From Tubiluchus corallicola (taxonomy: Eukaryota; Priapulida; Priapulimorpha; Priapulimorphida; Tubiluchidae), in assembly GCA_030141605.1 (NCBI GenBank), contig JAQGDQ010002407.1, forward strand, positions 7,769 to 71,768: 64,000 nucleotides of DNA, in the 5' to 3' direction. This document shows, piece by piece, positions 55,630 to 64,000 of this stretch. A program made the translations under genes and the position numbers. Every line of letters begins with the position of its first letter. Positions within the stretch are counted from its first letter, which is position 1. Below the pieces are notes generated by a model that saw only the letters and a list, made by a program, of their open reading frames with translations, made no database searches and was not told the origin of the DNA.

Positions 55630-57111
55630 ATGCTAGTAACCCCTGAATATCTGAAAAAAGAGAGAGATGCAGAATGGCGCGCTGAATTGCGGAAAAGCAT
55701 CAAAAATAAAGAACGCACACTCATCGACAGAGTGCTAATGCCCGAGCTTGAGCCTATGACAAGGGCTAAGTCACAAAATAAAGAGGTGAATACAGGGCTG
55801 TCTGTAGAACAAGCGGTAAAAGAAGCTGTCAGGTGCTTGGATTGTGCAAATCCCACATGCATCGGGGGATGCCCTGTGGGCATAAATATTCCAAAATTTA
55901 TTAAGAACATTGAAAGGCAAGAATTTGGGGAAGCAATTGCCACACTGAAAGAGACCAATGCCTTACCCGCTGTCTGTGGGAGGGTGTGTCCCCAAGAGAA
56001 ACAATGTGAAGCTGAATGCTTTTATTTTACAAAACTAGACAAAGAGCCGGTTGCAATTGGATACCTGGAGAGATTTGCAGCTGACTATGAGCGCGAATCC
56101 GGGAAGATGGCTGTCCCTGAAGCGGTTCCAAGAAACGGTGTAAAAGTGGCAGCAGTGGGTTCGGGCCCGGCATCCCTCTCATTTGCAGGCGAAATGATAA
56201 AACGGGGCTTTGACGTAACAGTATTTGAGGCGCTTCACGAAATAGGAGGGGTCTTAAAATACGGGATCCCCGAATTCAGGCTGCCCAACACAATTGTGGA
56301 TACTGAGCTGGACATTCTGAAAAAAATGGGCGTTAAATTTGAAACAAACTTTATTGTTGGGAGGACAGCGTCATTTGACAAACTCCGGGAGGAAGGATTT
56401 AAAGCTTTTTTTATAGGCAGTGGGGCAGGGCTCCCACGCTTTATGAACATCCCAGGCGAAAATAGCAATGGCGTACTATCTGCCAACGAATACCTTACGC
56501 GCGTAAACCTTATGGGAGCTGATGATGACACAAACGATACTCCTGTATTGTATGGGAAAAATGTAGCTATAATAGGAGGCGGAAATACCGCAATTGACTC
56601 AGTGCGTACTGCAAAAAGGCTTGGAGCCAAAAGAGCTGCAATAATATACAGGCGCTCAGAGCGGGAGATGCCTGCCCGTATAGAAGAAATAAAACATGCT
56701 AAAGAGGAGGGGATAGAATTTTATACACTATGTAATCCCGTTAAATATAAAGCTGATGAAAACGGAAGGGTAAAAGGGATAGAGCTTATACGTATGGAGC
56801 TTGGCAAACCGGATGACTCTGGCAGAAGACGCCCTATTGCGGTAGAGGGGTCTGAATTTGAATTTGAAGCAGACATTGTTATTATCGCTGTCGGCGTATC
56901 TCCAAATCCGTTAGTGCCAGAATGCCTTCCATCTTTAAAAACATCCAGCTGGGGAACAATAGTCGTTGATGAAAATAAAATGCAATCATCCGAAAAAGAT
57001 ATGTTTGCAGGAGGCGATATTGTAAGAGGCGGAGCAACTGTAATACTTGCTATGGGAGATGGAAGAAAAGCAGCTGAAAACATGCATAATTATCTGAAAG
57101 AAAAAAAATAG
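55630..57111 (+). CDS. nfnB: NfnB-like subunit (right arm)
   Basis: Identical second copy of the 493-residue GltD-type subunit with two 4-Cys groups. The DHOD-like frame begins one base after its stop if TTG is used, or 22 bases after with the preferred ATG. Confidence 0.85.
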   Translation: MLVTPEYLKKERDAEWRAELRKSIKNKERTLIDRVLMPELEPMTRAKSQNKEVNTGLSVEQAVKEAVRCLDCANPTCIGGCPVGINIPKFIKNIERQEFGEAIATLKETNALPAVCGRVCPQEKQCEAECFYFTKLDKEPVAIGYLERFAADYERESGKMAVPEAVPRNGVKVAAVGSGPASLSFAGEMIKRGFDVTVFEALHEIGGVLKYGIPEFRLPNTIVDTELDILKKMGVKFETNFIVGRTASFDKLREEGFKAFFIGSGAGLPRFMNIPGENSNGVLSANEYLTRVNLMGADDDTNDTPVLYGKNVAIIGGGNTAIDSVRTAKRLGAKRAAIIYRRSEREMPARIEEIKHAKEEGIEFYTLCNPVKYKADENGRVKGIELIRMELGKPDDSGRRRPIAVEGSEFEFEADIVIIAVGVSPNPLVPECLPSLKTSSWGTIVVDENKMQSSEKDMFAGGDIVRGGATVILAMGDGRKAAENMHNYLKEKK

Positions 57112-57133
57112 TTTGAACAAAACATACTTGAAT

Positions 57134-58141
57134 ATGTCAAACCTGTCAGTATCATATCTTGGAATTGAGATGCGTAATCCACTTATTGCGGGAAGCTGTG
57201 GCCTTACAAACTCAATAGATAATCTCAGGAAAATTGAAAAGGCAGGAGCAGGAGCTATTGTCTTAAAATCGATATTTGAAGAGGAGATATATGCCGAATA
57301 TGCTGAAGAGTTCAGTAAACTCGGCCCTATGAGTAATAATCTTGAATTTCTCGATTACTACGACTACAAAATACGTGAAAACAATCTCGCCAGATACCTT
57401 ACCCTTATTAAAAATGCCAAAAAAGAGATCAATATTCCAATAATTGCAAGCATTAACTGCCTCAGTTCCCAGGAGTGGCCATTTTTTGCACAAAAAATAG
57501 AGGAGGCGGGAGCCGATGCCATTGAACTAAATATATTCATTCTTCCCTCTAACATATCACAATCTGGAGAAGAAAATGAAAAAACCTATTTCGATATAAT
57601 ATCGGGAGTTGCATTGAATGCTAAAATACCCGTCTCTGTAAAAATAAGCCCACACTTATCAAGCCTGGGAAAAATGATTAAAGAAATATCTTTTACTGAG
57701 GCAAAAGGATTGGTGCTGTTTAACAGGTTTTACTCTCCGGACATAGACATCAAAAAGGAGTCGCTAATAACTTCAAACCCTTTTAGCCACCCTGATGAGT
57801 ACATACTCCCTCTAAGGTGGGTTGGTATGATGTCTAACCGAATCAATTGCGACCTTATCAGCTCGACAGGTATACACAATTGGGAGACAGTAGTAAAAAT
57901 GCTGCTGGCGGGAGCAACTGCTGTCCAGGTAGTCTCAGCAATGTACATTCACGGGATTCCTGTAATCTCAAAAATGATTCAACAGCTTGCTTTATGGATG
58001 AAAAATCATCACTACTCAGATATTAAAAGCTTCAGGGGAAAACTTAGCCTTGAAAATAGCGCGAACCCATCTGACTATGAGCGCGTACAGTATATGCGCC
58101 ATTTTGGCAGTGATAAATTTCCGGGTAGTAGCCAGGAATGA
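57134..58141 (+). CDS. Dihydroorotate dehydrogenase-like flavoprotein (right arm)
   Basis: Identical second copy of the FMN barrel protein. ATG at 57134 (MSNLSVSYLG) is preferred over the TTG at 57113. LysM gene follows after 27 bases. Confidence 0.8.
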   Translation: MSNLSVSYLGIEMRNPLIAGSCGLTNSIDNLRKIEKAGAGAIVLKSIFEEEIYAEYAEEFSKLGPMSNNLEFLDYYDYKIRENNLARYLTLIKNAKKEINIPIIASINCLSSQEWPFFAQKIEEAGADAIELNIFILPSNISQSGEENEKTYFDIISGVALNAKIPVSVKISPHLSSLGKMIKEISFTEAKGLVLFNRFYSPDIDIKKESLITSNPFSHPDEYILPLRWVGMMSNRINCDLISSTGIHNWETVVKMLLAGATAVQVVSAMYIHGIPVISKMIQQLALWMKNHHYSDIKSFRGKLSLENSANPSDYERVQYMRHFGSDKFPGSSQE

Positions 58142-58168
58142 AATGTTAGAAAACCGGATACACACTAT

Positions 58169-60550
58169 ATGATCTCAGGCATTAAAATAAACAGAAGCCT
58201 TTTCTTATCTACTTTCCTGCTTTGCATGCTCCTGCCTGTAATAGCTTTAGCACAGGTGAAAGTATCATCTGAAATTGTTGTTATTCGGGGGAAGGACTAC
58301 CTGCTTCATACAGTCAAAAAAGGGGAGACACTCTACTCAATATCAAAAGCGTATAAAGTAGATATAAATAGTGTAAAAGAGGCAAATCACCTTAAGCAAA
58401 ACAGCCTGAACACGGAGCAAATATTAAAAATCCCGGTAGCAGAACAGCAGCAGGAGCCCTCAGTCCATGATCAGCAGCAAGAGCCCCCTGTCCATGAGCA
58501 GCAAGAGCCCCCCCTGAGAACCCACAAGGTAAAAAGGAGAGAGACGGTATATTCCATTTCCAAAATATACGATGTTGACACAGAAGATATTTACAGGCTT
58601 AACCCGAGCTCCAGAAAAAAAATTAAACAGGGTGTTGTTCTGAAAATTCCACCTGCCCGACAGGCAGGCAAAGACAACTTTACTCTCCACACTGTGGCTA
58701 AAGGAGAAACACTGTACTCAATATCGAAAAAATATAACTGCAGCATAAGCCTACTATCTCAGGCCAACCCGGGAATTGAAATGGTGCTATCTACCGGGAC
58801 AGTGATAAAAATACCCAAAGAGACAACAGAAAAGGAGAGTGTAAAAGAGGCTCTCGAAGAAAAATCCCCAGGAGTAGACATGCAGGAGTTGCCGAATAGT
58901 GCAAAATACTTTTCATATCGTGTCGTTTCAGGAGACACCTATTTTGGACTAAAAAGAAGATATGGGGTGGAGCAAAAGGAGTTAACAGAACTAAACCCTC
59001 AGTTGAATGACGGGTTGAAAGCAGGACTAATTATAAACATTCCCAAAAAGCAGATAGCTGTTAATCACATTATCCCGATAGATAAAAACAGGTTTTCATA
59101 CCATGTAGTTACAAAAGGAGAAACACTATATAGCCTTTCTCTGCTGTATGGTCTAAAAATAAGCCAGATCAAAGAGCTAAACCCTGGGTTAAAGGGCAGA
59201 GGGCTTATTGCAGGAGAAAAACTATTGCTCCCAAGAAATGGATACTTCTCATCCAGGTCAGAGTATATTGAAAAAGTGGAGAGCAGCACAGGAGAAAAAC
59301 TGAAGAGTGTTCCCCCCCAATGTCTCAGCTCTCGGCAGTTTATGGGCAACCTGGTGAAAGTGGGACTGTTCCTGCCTTTATGCCTGAACAATAATGACTC
59401 AATAAGTGGAAATACGAGCGAAGAGACAGCTGTCCGGGAAAATATAAAAGCTTACAAAACCATACACCCACGGACAGTAAACTTCCTTCACTTTTATGAA
59501 GGGGCACTTTTGGCAATCTATGACTTGCAAAATAGGGGTATGAGTGTTGAACTATTTGTATATGATACAGAGAGTGATCCCAAAGTCGTTGAACAGTTGG
59601 TGAAAAAACCTGAAGTTCTTGAACTTGACCTTATCATAGGTCCGGTATATATTAAATGCCAGAAACCGGTATCTGAGATTGCTGCCAAAAAGCATATACC
59701 TATGGTATCCCCGTTGTCGGAAAATAGTTCTTTAGCAAAAAAGAACCCCTACTACTTTCAAGTTAATCCGTGGAAGGAGTACAAGCTGAAGGCGACAAGT
59801 GATTACATAGTAGAAGATTTTTTCAACCAAAACATTATTGTAATGGGGTTTGACAACACCCAGCACCTTGATGAGAAAATGGTTGTTGATAGGATACGTG
59901 AGAAGCTATTTACAACGGGGTACTACAACAATACAAACGAAATACTTTTTCATGAGTTCAACTTTGATGAAGAAGGGTATTACGCACTGGAGCGACTGAT
60001 GAGTCCGCGCAAAGAAAATATAGTTATACTTCCTATAAGCAATGAAGCCGAAGTGAGTAAAGCTATAAATAATATAAATACTGCCTCTAAGAAATTTAGT
60101 ATAACCCTGATAGGATTTTTGGAATTTAGCAGGTTTGAAAGTATCGATACAGAACATCTCCATAACCTTAAAATGAACTACCTCACACCATACCGGATTG
60201 ACTACACTAAAAGAAATGTAAACAGGTTTATCAGAGACTACAGAAGGGAGTTTTATACGGAGCCAACCCCATTCAGCTTTCAGGGCTACGATGTTGTATG
60301 GTATTTCCTTAATGCTATAGGCAGGTCGGGGAAGGATTTTATCGACTGCTTACCATTTTACAGCTTCGATATGCTTCAGGCGGACTATAACTTCCAGAAG
60401 ATGTCCGAATACGGAGGATATATGAACTACTCGCTCTTAATAATGGAGTACTCAAAAGACTTTGAAGTAGAGCTGAAGGGAGAAATGGGGAATCAGCCTT
60501 TTATTAAGCATCAGGCACCGTACAAAGAAAGGGGGAAAGCTTTTTTTTGA
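58169..60550 (+). CDS. Exported LysM-repeat protein, long allele (793 aa, right arm)
   Basis: Same protein as at 6741-9098 except for eight extra residues (PVHEQQEP) in the Gln/Glu/Pro linker between LysM1 and LysM2. In DNA terms the copies differ by one 24-bp unit between two CAGCAAGAGCCCCC repeats at 58475 and 58499. This is the only difference seen between the arms. It converges on deaD. Confidence 0.85.
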   Translation: MISGIKINRSLFLSTFLLCMLLPVIALAQVKVSSEIVVIRGKDYLLHTVKKGETLYSISKAYKVDINSVKEANHLKQNSLNTEQILKIPVAEQQQEPSVHDQQQEPPVHEQQEPPLRTHKVKRRETVYSISKIYDVDTEDIYRLNPSSRKKIKQGVVLKIPPARQAGKDNFTLHTVAKGETLYSISKKYNCSISLLSQANPGIEMVLSTGTVIKIPKETTEKESVKEALEEKSPGVDMQELPNSAKYFSYRVVSGDTYFGLKRRYGVEQKELTELNPQLNDGLKAGLIINIPKKQIAVNHIIPIDKNRFSYHVVTKGETLYSLSLLYGLKISQIKELNPGLKGRGLIAGEKLLLPRNGYFSSRSEYIEKVESSTGEKLKSVPPQCLSSRQFMGNLVKVGLFLPLCLNNNDSISGNTSEETAVRENIKAYKTIHPRTVNFLHFYEGALLAIYDLQNRGMSVELFVYDTESDPKVVEQLVKKPEVLELDLIIGPVYIKCQKPVSEIAAKKHIPMVSPLSENSSLAKKNPYYFQVNPWKEYKLKATSDYIVEDFFNQNIIVMGFDNTQHLDEKMVVDRIREKLFTTGYYNNTNEILFHEFNFDEEGYYALERLMSPRKENIVILPISNEAEVSKAINNINTASKKFSITLIGFLEFSRFESIDTEHLHNLKMNYLTPYRIDYTKRNVNRFIRDYRREFYTEPTPFSFQGYDVVWYFLNAIGRSGKDFIDCLPFYSFDMLQADYNFQKMSEYGGYMNYSLLIMEYSKDFEVELKGEMGNQPFIKHQAPYKERGKAFF

Positions 60551-60615
60551 GAAAGGGGAAAGCTTTTTTTGGTAGACATTGTAAAAAAACCATTTGTAAC
60601 AAAACGAGCTCCTTA

Positions 60616-62295
60616 CTACCTTGCTCTCCTGTTTCTGCCACCTTTTCTTTGCTGCCCCGGCTTCCTTTTAAACTTATTTGCCTTAGTGATTATATCTGCG
60701 GCGATAGGGATGCCGTTAAATGTAAAATTCTTACAGTTCTTCCGGAACGCATCTGCCTGTCCGGATTCAATACTTACGATAGAGTGCCTCCCCCTAAGCT
60801 CAATGCGCCCTACATCAACGCTCTTGTTACCTGTAGCCTGCACTACAAGTGATATTATATCTTTGGGCTTAATCCCCTTTGCCATTCCAATGTTTAGCCT
60901 TAAAGATGTCATATTTGCATCACTGCCTTTTGCCCTGTCGCTGCCCCTTGCTTTCCGGCCACTAGTATCAACAGCATTCAGGTCAGGTGCATCCTGATAG
61001 TAATGCAGAAAGCGGTTAAACTCCAATGAGACAAAATGTGTTATCAACTCCTCTCGGGACAACTTTTCCAGCTTGTCAAACACCACCTGCATAAATGGAG
61101 CTATCTGCTCCCTATTTACTTCAACTTTTTGTAGTCTGTCGATAAGGTGTAGGAGCTGCTTCTTACATATCTCTTTCCCCCCTGGAACGGGTAGCCTCTC
61201 AATCTTTTTGCCCAGTGCCCTTTCAATCTGGCTGATTTTTCCCTTCTCCCTCATGTGAATAATAGATATCGACACTCCTGACTTTCCAGCCCTTCCGGTA
61301 CGACCGGTACGATGGGTATAATTCTCATTATCCTCCGGCAAGTTATAATTGATAACGTGAGTAAGGTCGTTTACATCAATCCCCCTTGCCGCAACATCAG
61401 TAGCAACAAGTATTTTAACTCCCCTGGCTCGGAACTTCCCCATCACATAATCGCGCTGCTGCTGCATAAGGTCTCCATGCAACGCTTCCGCACTGTAGCC
61501 ATCTTTTATAAGCTGGGCAGCAATACTCTTTGTATCCATCCTGGTACGGCAAAACACTATACCATAAATATCGGGAGTAAAGTCCATCACACGTTTTAAT
61601 GCAGCATATCTGTCTTTTGCCTGCACCATATGGTAGTAGTGGTTAACATTTTCTGCTCCGTGGTTCTTTTTCCCAACTGTGATCTCAATGGGATTGCTCA
61701 TGTAGCTCTTTGCTATCTCTGACACCCCTTTGGGCATTGTTGCCGAAAAGAGGAGTGTATTTTTGCTTTCAGGAGTGGTAGCAAGTATAGCATCAACATC
61801 CTCCTTAAACCCCATGTTCAGCATTTCATCGGCTTCATCAAGAACCAGTGTTGAGATCCCGGAGAGATCAATCTTTTTTCTTCTCAAAATGTCGTGCATG
61901 CGTCCGGGAGTAGCCGTAATTATATGGGTACCTTTCTCCAGCGCTTTGAGCTGCTTCCCAATATCGGCACCCCCGTAGACAGGTGTAATGACTATTTTTG
62001 GAAGATGCTTTGAAAAGTTTTTTATCTCTTTTGCAATCTGGACACACAGCTCGCGTGTCGGGCTGAGGATAAGTGCTTGCACCTCCTTCTTATGGGGGTC
62101 AATAGATTGCAGTACAGGCAGTCCAAATGCTGCCGTTTTTCCTGTCCCTGTTTGTGCTAGCCCCACCAAGTCGGCAGGCTCTTCCAAAAGTCGGGGAATC
62201 ACTTTTTCTTGAATAGCCGACGGCTGTTCAAATCCCATCTCCTGGATGGCTTTTAATATATCGGGATAAAGCCCCATATCATCAAATCTCATCAT
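60616..62295 (-). CDS. deaD: DEAD-box RNA helicase (right arm)
   Basis: Identical second copy of the 559-residue helicase with DbpA-type RNA-binding domain. Its leader repeat again follows its own orientation. Confidence 0.93.
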   Translation of the reverse strand: MMRFDDMGLYPDILKAIQEMGFEQPSAIQEKVIPRLLEEPADLVGLAQTGTGKTAAFGLPVLQSIDPHKKEVQALILSPTRELCVQIAKEIKNFSKHLPKIVITPVYGGADIGKQLKALEKGTHIITATPGRMHDILRRKKIDLSGISTLVLDEADEMLNMGFKEDVDAILATTPESKNTLLFSATMPKGVSEIAKSYMSNPIEITVGKKNHGAENVNHYYHMVQAKDRYAALKRVMDFTPDIYGIVFCRTRMDTKSIAAQLIKDGYSAEALHGDLMQQQRDYVMGKFRARGVKILVATDVAARGIDVNDLTHVINYNLPEDNENYTHRTGRTGRAGKSGVSISIIHMREKGKISQIERALGKKIERLPVPGGKEICKKQLLHLIDRLQKVEVNREQIAPFMQVVFDKLEKLSREELITHFVSLEFNRFLHYYQDAPDLNAVDTSGRKARGSDRAKGSDANMTSLRLNIGMAKGIKPKDIISLVVQATGNKSVDVGRIELRGRHSIVSIESGQADAFRKNCKNFTFNGIPIAADIITKANKFKRKPGQQRKGGRNRRAR

Positions 62296-62689
62296 ATCAT
62301 TGTTTTTACACAGCTTTCCCCTTCTGTATTGTAGTGAGCAGGCGTATTGCTGTAGTGGGTTGTGTTTTGGAGCCTTTGCAAAAACTCATCTTTTACTAAT
62401 ACTTCCCAAAACTCTCTTCAAAAGTCTTTACTTAACATTAGTAAACTGCGATTCTCACCGAATTGCTTCTCAGCCAGAACCAAAATCTTTCACCTTGCAA
62501 AGGCTTCAATCTATTAGTTTAAGGCAGCTTTGCTACCGTTAACTTTTTCAAAATGTGGCGCAAGGTACAAAATTTGAGCAATGAAATACGAATTTTGGGC
62601 AGTTTTATTTTTGAAGTGGATGTTGTCAGGTGTTTCAAACAGGTGATAAGCTTTATACAGAACCGGTAGTACAAATGCTTTACTTGGGG
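62296..62689. other. Intergenic region deaD / GmrSD-like gene (right arm)
   Basis: 394 bp with the deaD leader repeat (62368-62504) and 185 AT-rich bases without other recognisable features. Confidence 0.5.
62368..62504 (-). repeat. Leader repeat upstream of deaD (right arm)
   Basis: Minus strand, in deaD orientation; the 27-codon frame from its ATG (62387-62389) ends ten bases before deaD. Confidence 0.75.
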
Positions 62690-64000
62690 CTACACTGTCT
62701 CCACCTGCTCATCAAGTGCCTGCTCAATCAGCTCCATTATATAGTCCAGCCCGGCAGGCTCTTCTAGTTCCACCTCAACACTGCCGTTGCCCCAATTGCC
62801 TGCTTCCGATATATCCCTGCAGATGCCCTTAGGATCCTTTACCTTATCAAAATCTATATGCAAAGCAAGACTTAGCCGCTCTCTTTTGGGGATCACATCT
62901 ACAAAGCTGGTTTGGATCTTAAATGTGATATATAGTTTTTTAAGCTCCATCTTGACTGCTGCATCGAGGTTCAAAACCCTTTTTGAAAGGCTTTTATAAA
63001 GGTCAAGCATCTCCCCCCGCAGATGTTCATAATGGCCGGGACTATAAACTACTGCTTTTTTTGCCTTTCCCCGCTTCTTATAGAGATTAAATCTGTCATG
63101 TGGAAGGTATGGCCTTTTCCATATGCTGCAAGCCGATTTGCTCAGTTTGGCGGCTCTCAACAGGATTGCTTTCTCATTCCACACCTGAACATCTTTTACT
63201 GTTTGATTAAGATATAGCGGGCTGGCATTGAATCCTCCCTCTACTGTTTTTTTCTCTTCGAACGAGCTAACTGAGAACTCGGAACTGTAGTTTGTAAGCG
63301 AAAGGTTCCCCAGAGTATGAAGATATCTCTCCTTTACTATTTCCAGGCTTTCTCCAAGCTCTTGTTGCCATCGGGGAGAGATATTCGGATTTTGTGGCAG
63401 GATATGCTCTATAGTGTAGTTCTCTACGCTTATTGACTCTTTACTATTTTGATTTTCAAGCGATTCTAACAGATAATTCCTCAACCTGAAATTGTAAACA
63501 TCTTTTATTTGCAGTTCCCTGATAAACTCCGCATCAGAAGGGAACCTTTCGTAGCCCTCCATTATCAGAAACAGCGCTTTGAGAGATTCCGGGAGTACCC
63601 CTCCCCCGGATCGTTTATAAAGCGTGGTGAAAGTTTTTCCCAGGCTGTTGGAGGAAATGCCGCATATGACCCTTCTAAACAGGTAGCTGGAGAGCATATC
63701 AATAATTTCGATAAACTCATTTTTTGTAATTTTCCCTTCCTCATAGTCATTGTAGACAGCAAGGAGGAATGGGTATGAGGAGTATATTCTCAGCTTGGCA
63801 ATCTCTTTTAGTTTTTTCAATATATCTAAATTCTTTTCCTTTAACAGTGCGATCCGGGTATAATACTTAGAGTACTTGTAAAGATCCCTGAGCGCTTCCC
63901 CTATTGTACTAAAACTACTCCAAATGCTGAAAAATCGTTTATAGGTTTCATAAACAAGGCCCTCCTTGGGGACTGAGGAGTGTTTCATTGTCAGGTAGTC
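62690..64000 (-). CDS. GmrSD-like restriction protein, second copy cut by window end
   Basis: Encodes residues 257-692 of the protein at 2523-4601: the end of the DUF262 region, the DUF1524 nuclease site (IEHILPQ) and the DUF5655 tail. The 5' part is outside the window, so whether this copy is intact cannot be seen. The reading frame is still open at the last base. Confidence 0.85.
   Translation of the reverse strand, partial: DYLTMKHSSVPKEGLVYETYKRFFSIWSSFSTIGEALRDLYKYSKYYTRIALLKEKNLDILKKLKEIAKLRIYSSYPFLLAVYNDYEEGKITKNEFIEIIDMLSSYLFRRVICGISSNSLGKTFTTLYKRSGGGVLPESLKALFLIMEGYERFPSDAEFIRELQIKDVYNFRLRNYLLESLENQNSKESISVENYTIEHILPQNPNISPRWQQELGESLEIVKERYLHTLGNLSLTNYSSEFSVSSFEEKKTVEGGFNASPLYLNQTVKDVQVWNEKAILLRAAKLSKSACSIWKRPYLPHDRFNLYKKRGKAKKAVVYSPGHYEHLRGEMLDLYKSLSKRVLNLDAAVKMELKKLYITFKIQTSFVDVIPKRERLSLALHIDFDKVKDPKGICRDISEAGNWGNGSVEVELEEPAGLDYIMELIEQALDEQVETV

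Larger units (their letters stand above)
34599..64000. repeat. Right arm of the giant inverted repeat (reaches the window end)
   Basis: Reverse complement of 3291-32668. It is longer than that stretch by 24 bases owing to one extra 8-codon repeat in the LysM gene (between about 58475 and 58510). It starts inside the GLUG gene and continues past the window end. Confidence 0.97.

Noticed and set aside
4787-62504. The leader repeats as a CRISPR array
   Set aside because: Copies are 110-155 bp, imperfect, kilobases apart and have no regular spacers; no cas gene is present.
4787-62504. The leader repeats as simple MITE insertions
   Set aside because: CTTTGCAAAG at both ends would suit a MITE, but I see no target-site duplications, no transposase, and every copy is in the orientation of the next gene. 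Not excluded as an ancient origin.
3291-64000. Composite transposon or integrated element as the cause of the duplication
   Set aside because: No transposase, integrase, attachment site or direct repeats at the inner edges; the arm content is ordinary chromosomal.
1-64000. tRNA, rRNA or known riboswitch
   Set aside because: I looked through the intergenic regions for cloverleaf-like or recognised riboswitch motifs and saw none; a covariance-model search would be decisive.

Overview
The window is dominated by one structure: a giant, almost perfect inverted repeat. The left arm occupies at least 3291-32668 and the right arm 34599-64000. They are reverse complements of each other (left + right coordinate = 67267, or 67291 beyond a single 24-bp indel). 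Between them lies a unique spacer of about 1.93 kb (32669-34598). The right arm is still matching when the window ends, so neither outer end is seen. Seventeen genes are therefore present twice in opposite orientation, and the genes at the junction are broken.

The organism looks like a member of the Bacteroidota, probably Bacteroidales. It has DUF5606, DUF5018, GLUG-motif and PEGA/DUF5683 proteins, an LPP20-type lipoprotein, a fused DAHP synthase/chorismate mutase, a eukaryotic-type NADP isocitrate dehydrogenase, A-rich translation starts with few Shine-Dalgarno sequences, and TAnnTTTG promoter-like boxes. DNA is AT-rich. No rRNA, tRNA, CRISPR, transposase or integrase was recognised.

Layout of the left arm and flank: a DUF5018-repeat lipoprotein cut by the window start; a remnant of a GLUG-type protein; a GmrSD-like restriction protein (DUF262-DUF1524-DUF5655); deaD RNA helicase; a run nfnA-nfnB-DHOD-like-LysM receptor-like protein (electron-bifurcating ferredoxin:NADP chemistry followed by a flavoprotein and a cell-wall-binding periplasmic protein); DUF5606; a TauE/SafE permease; ornithine aminotransferase; YgiQ radical SAM; a PAS/GAF histidine kinase; ferritin with an OmpA/LysM protein; icd; tyrA with DAHP synthase/chorismate mutase; a transglutaminase-like exported protein; an LPP20-type lipoprotein; and, at the centre, a GLUG lipoprotein and a 5'-truncated PEGA protein. 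The right arm repeats this in reverse.

The most interesting thing apart from the palindrome is a family of about 13 imperfect 110-155 bp intergenic repeats per arm. Each lies upstream of a gene or operon and in the same orientation as that gene, including deaD, which points the other way. The repeat begins near CCTTTGCAAAG and ends with an A-rich stretch, an ATG and TTTGCAAAG. The ATG opens a short reading frame that in several cases stops right at, or overlaps, the start of the downstream gene, and in rocD is fused in frame. I read it as a candidate dispersed leader or translational-coupling element.

Whether the palindrome is real biology or an amplification/assembly chimera cannot be settled from sequence alone. 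The junction has the form expected of a fold-back template switch at a short inverted homology, and the doubling of housekeeping genes argues for caution. The 24-bp arm difference shows that the arms are not simply one sequence copied twice without change.
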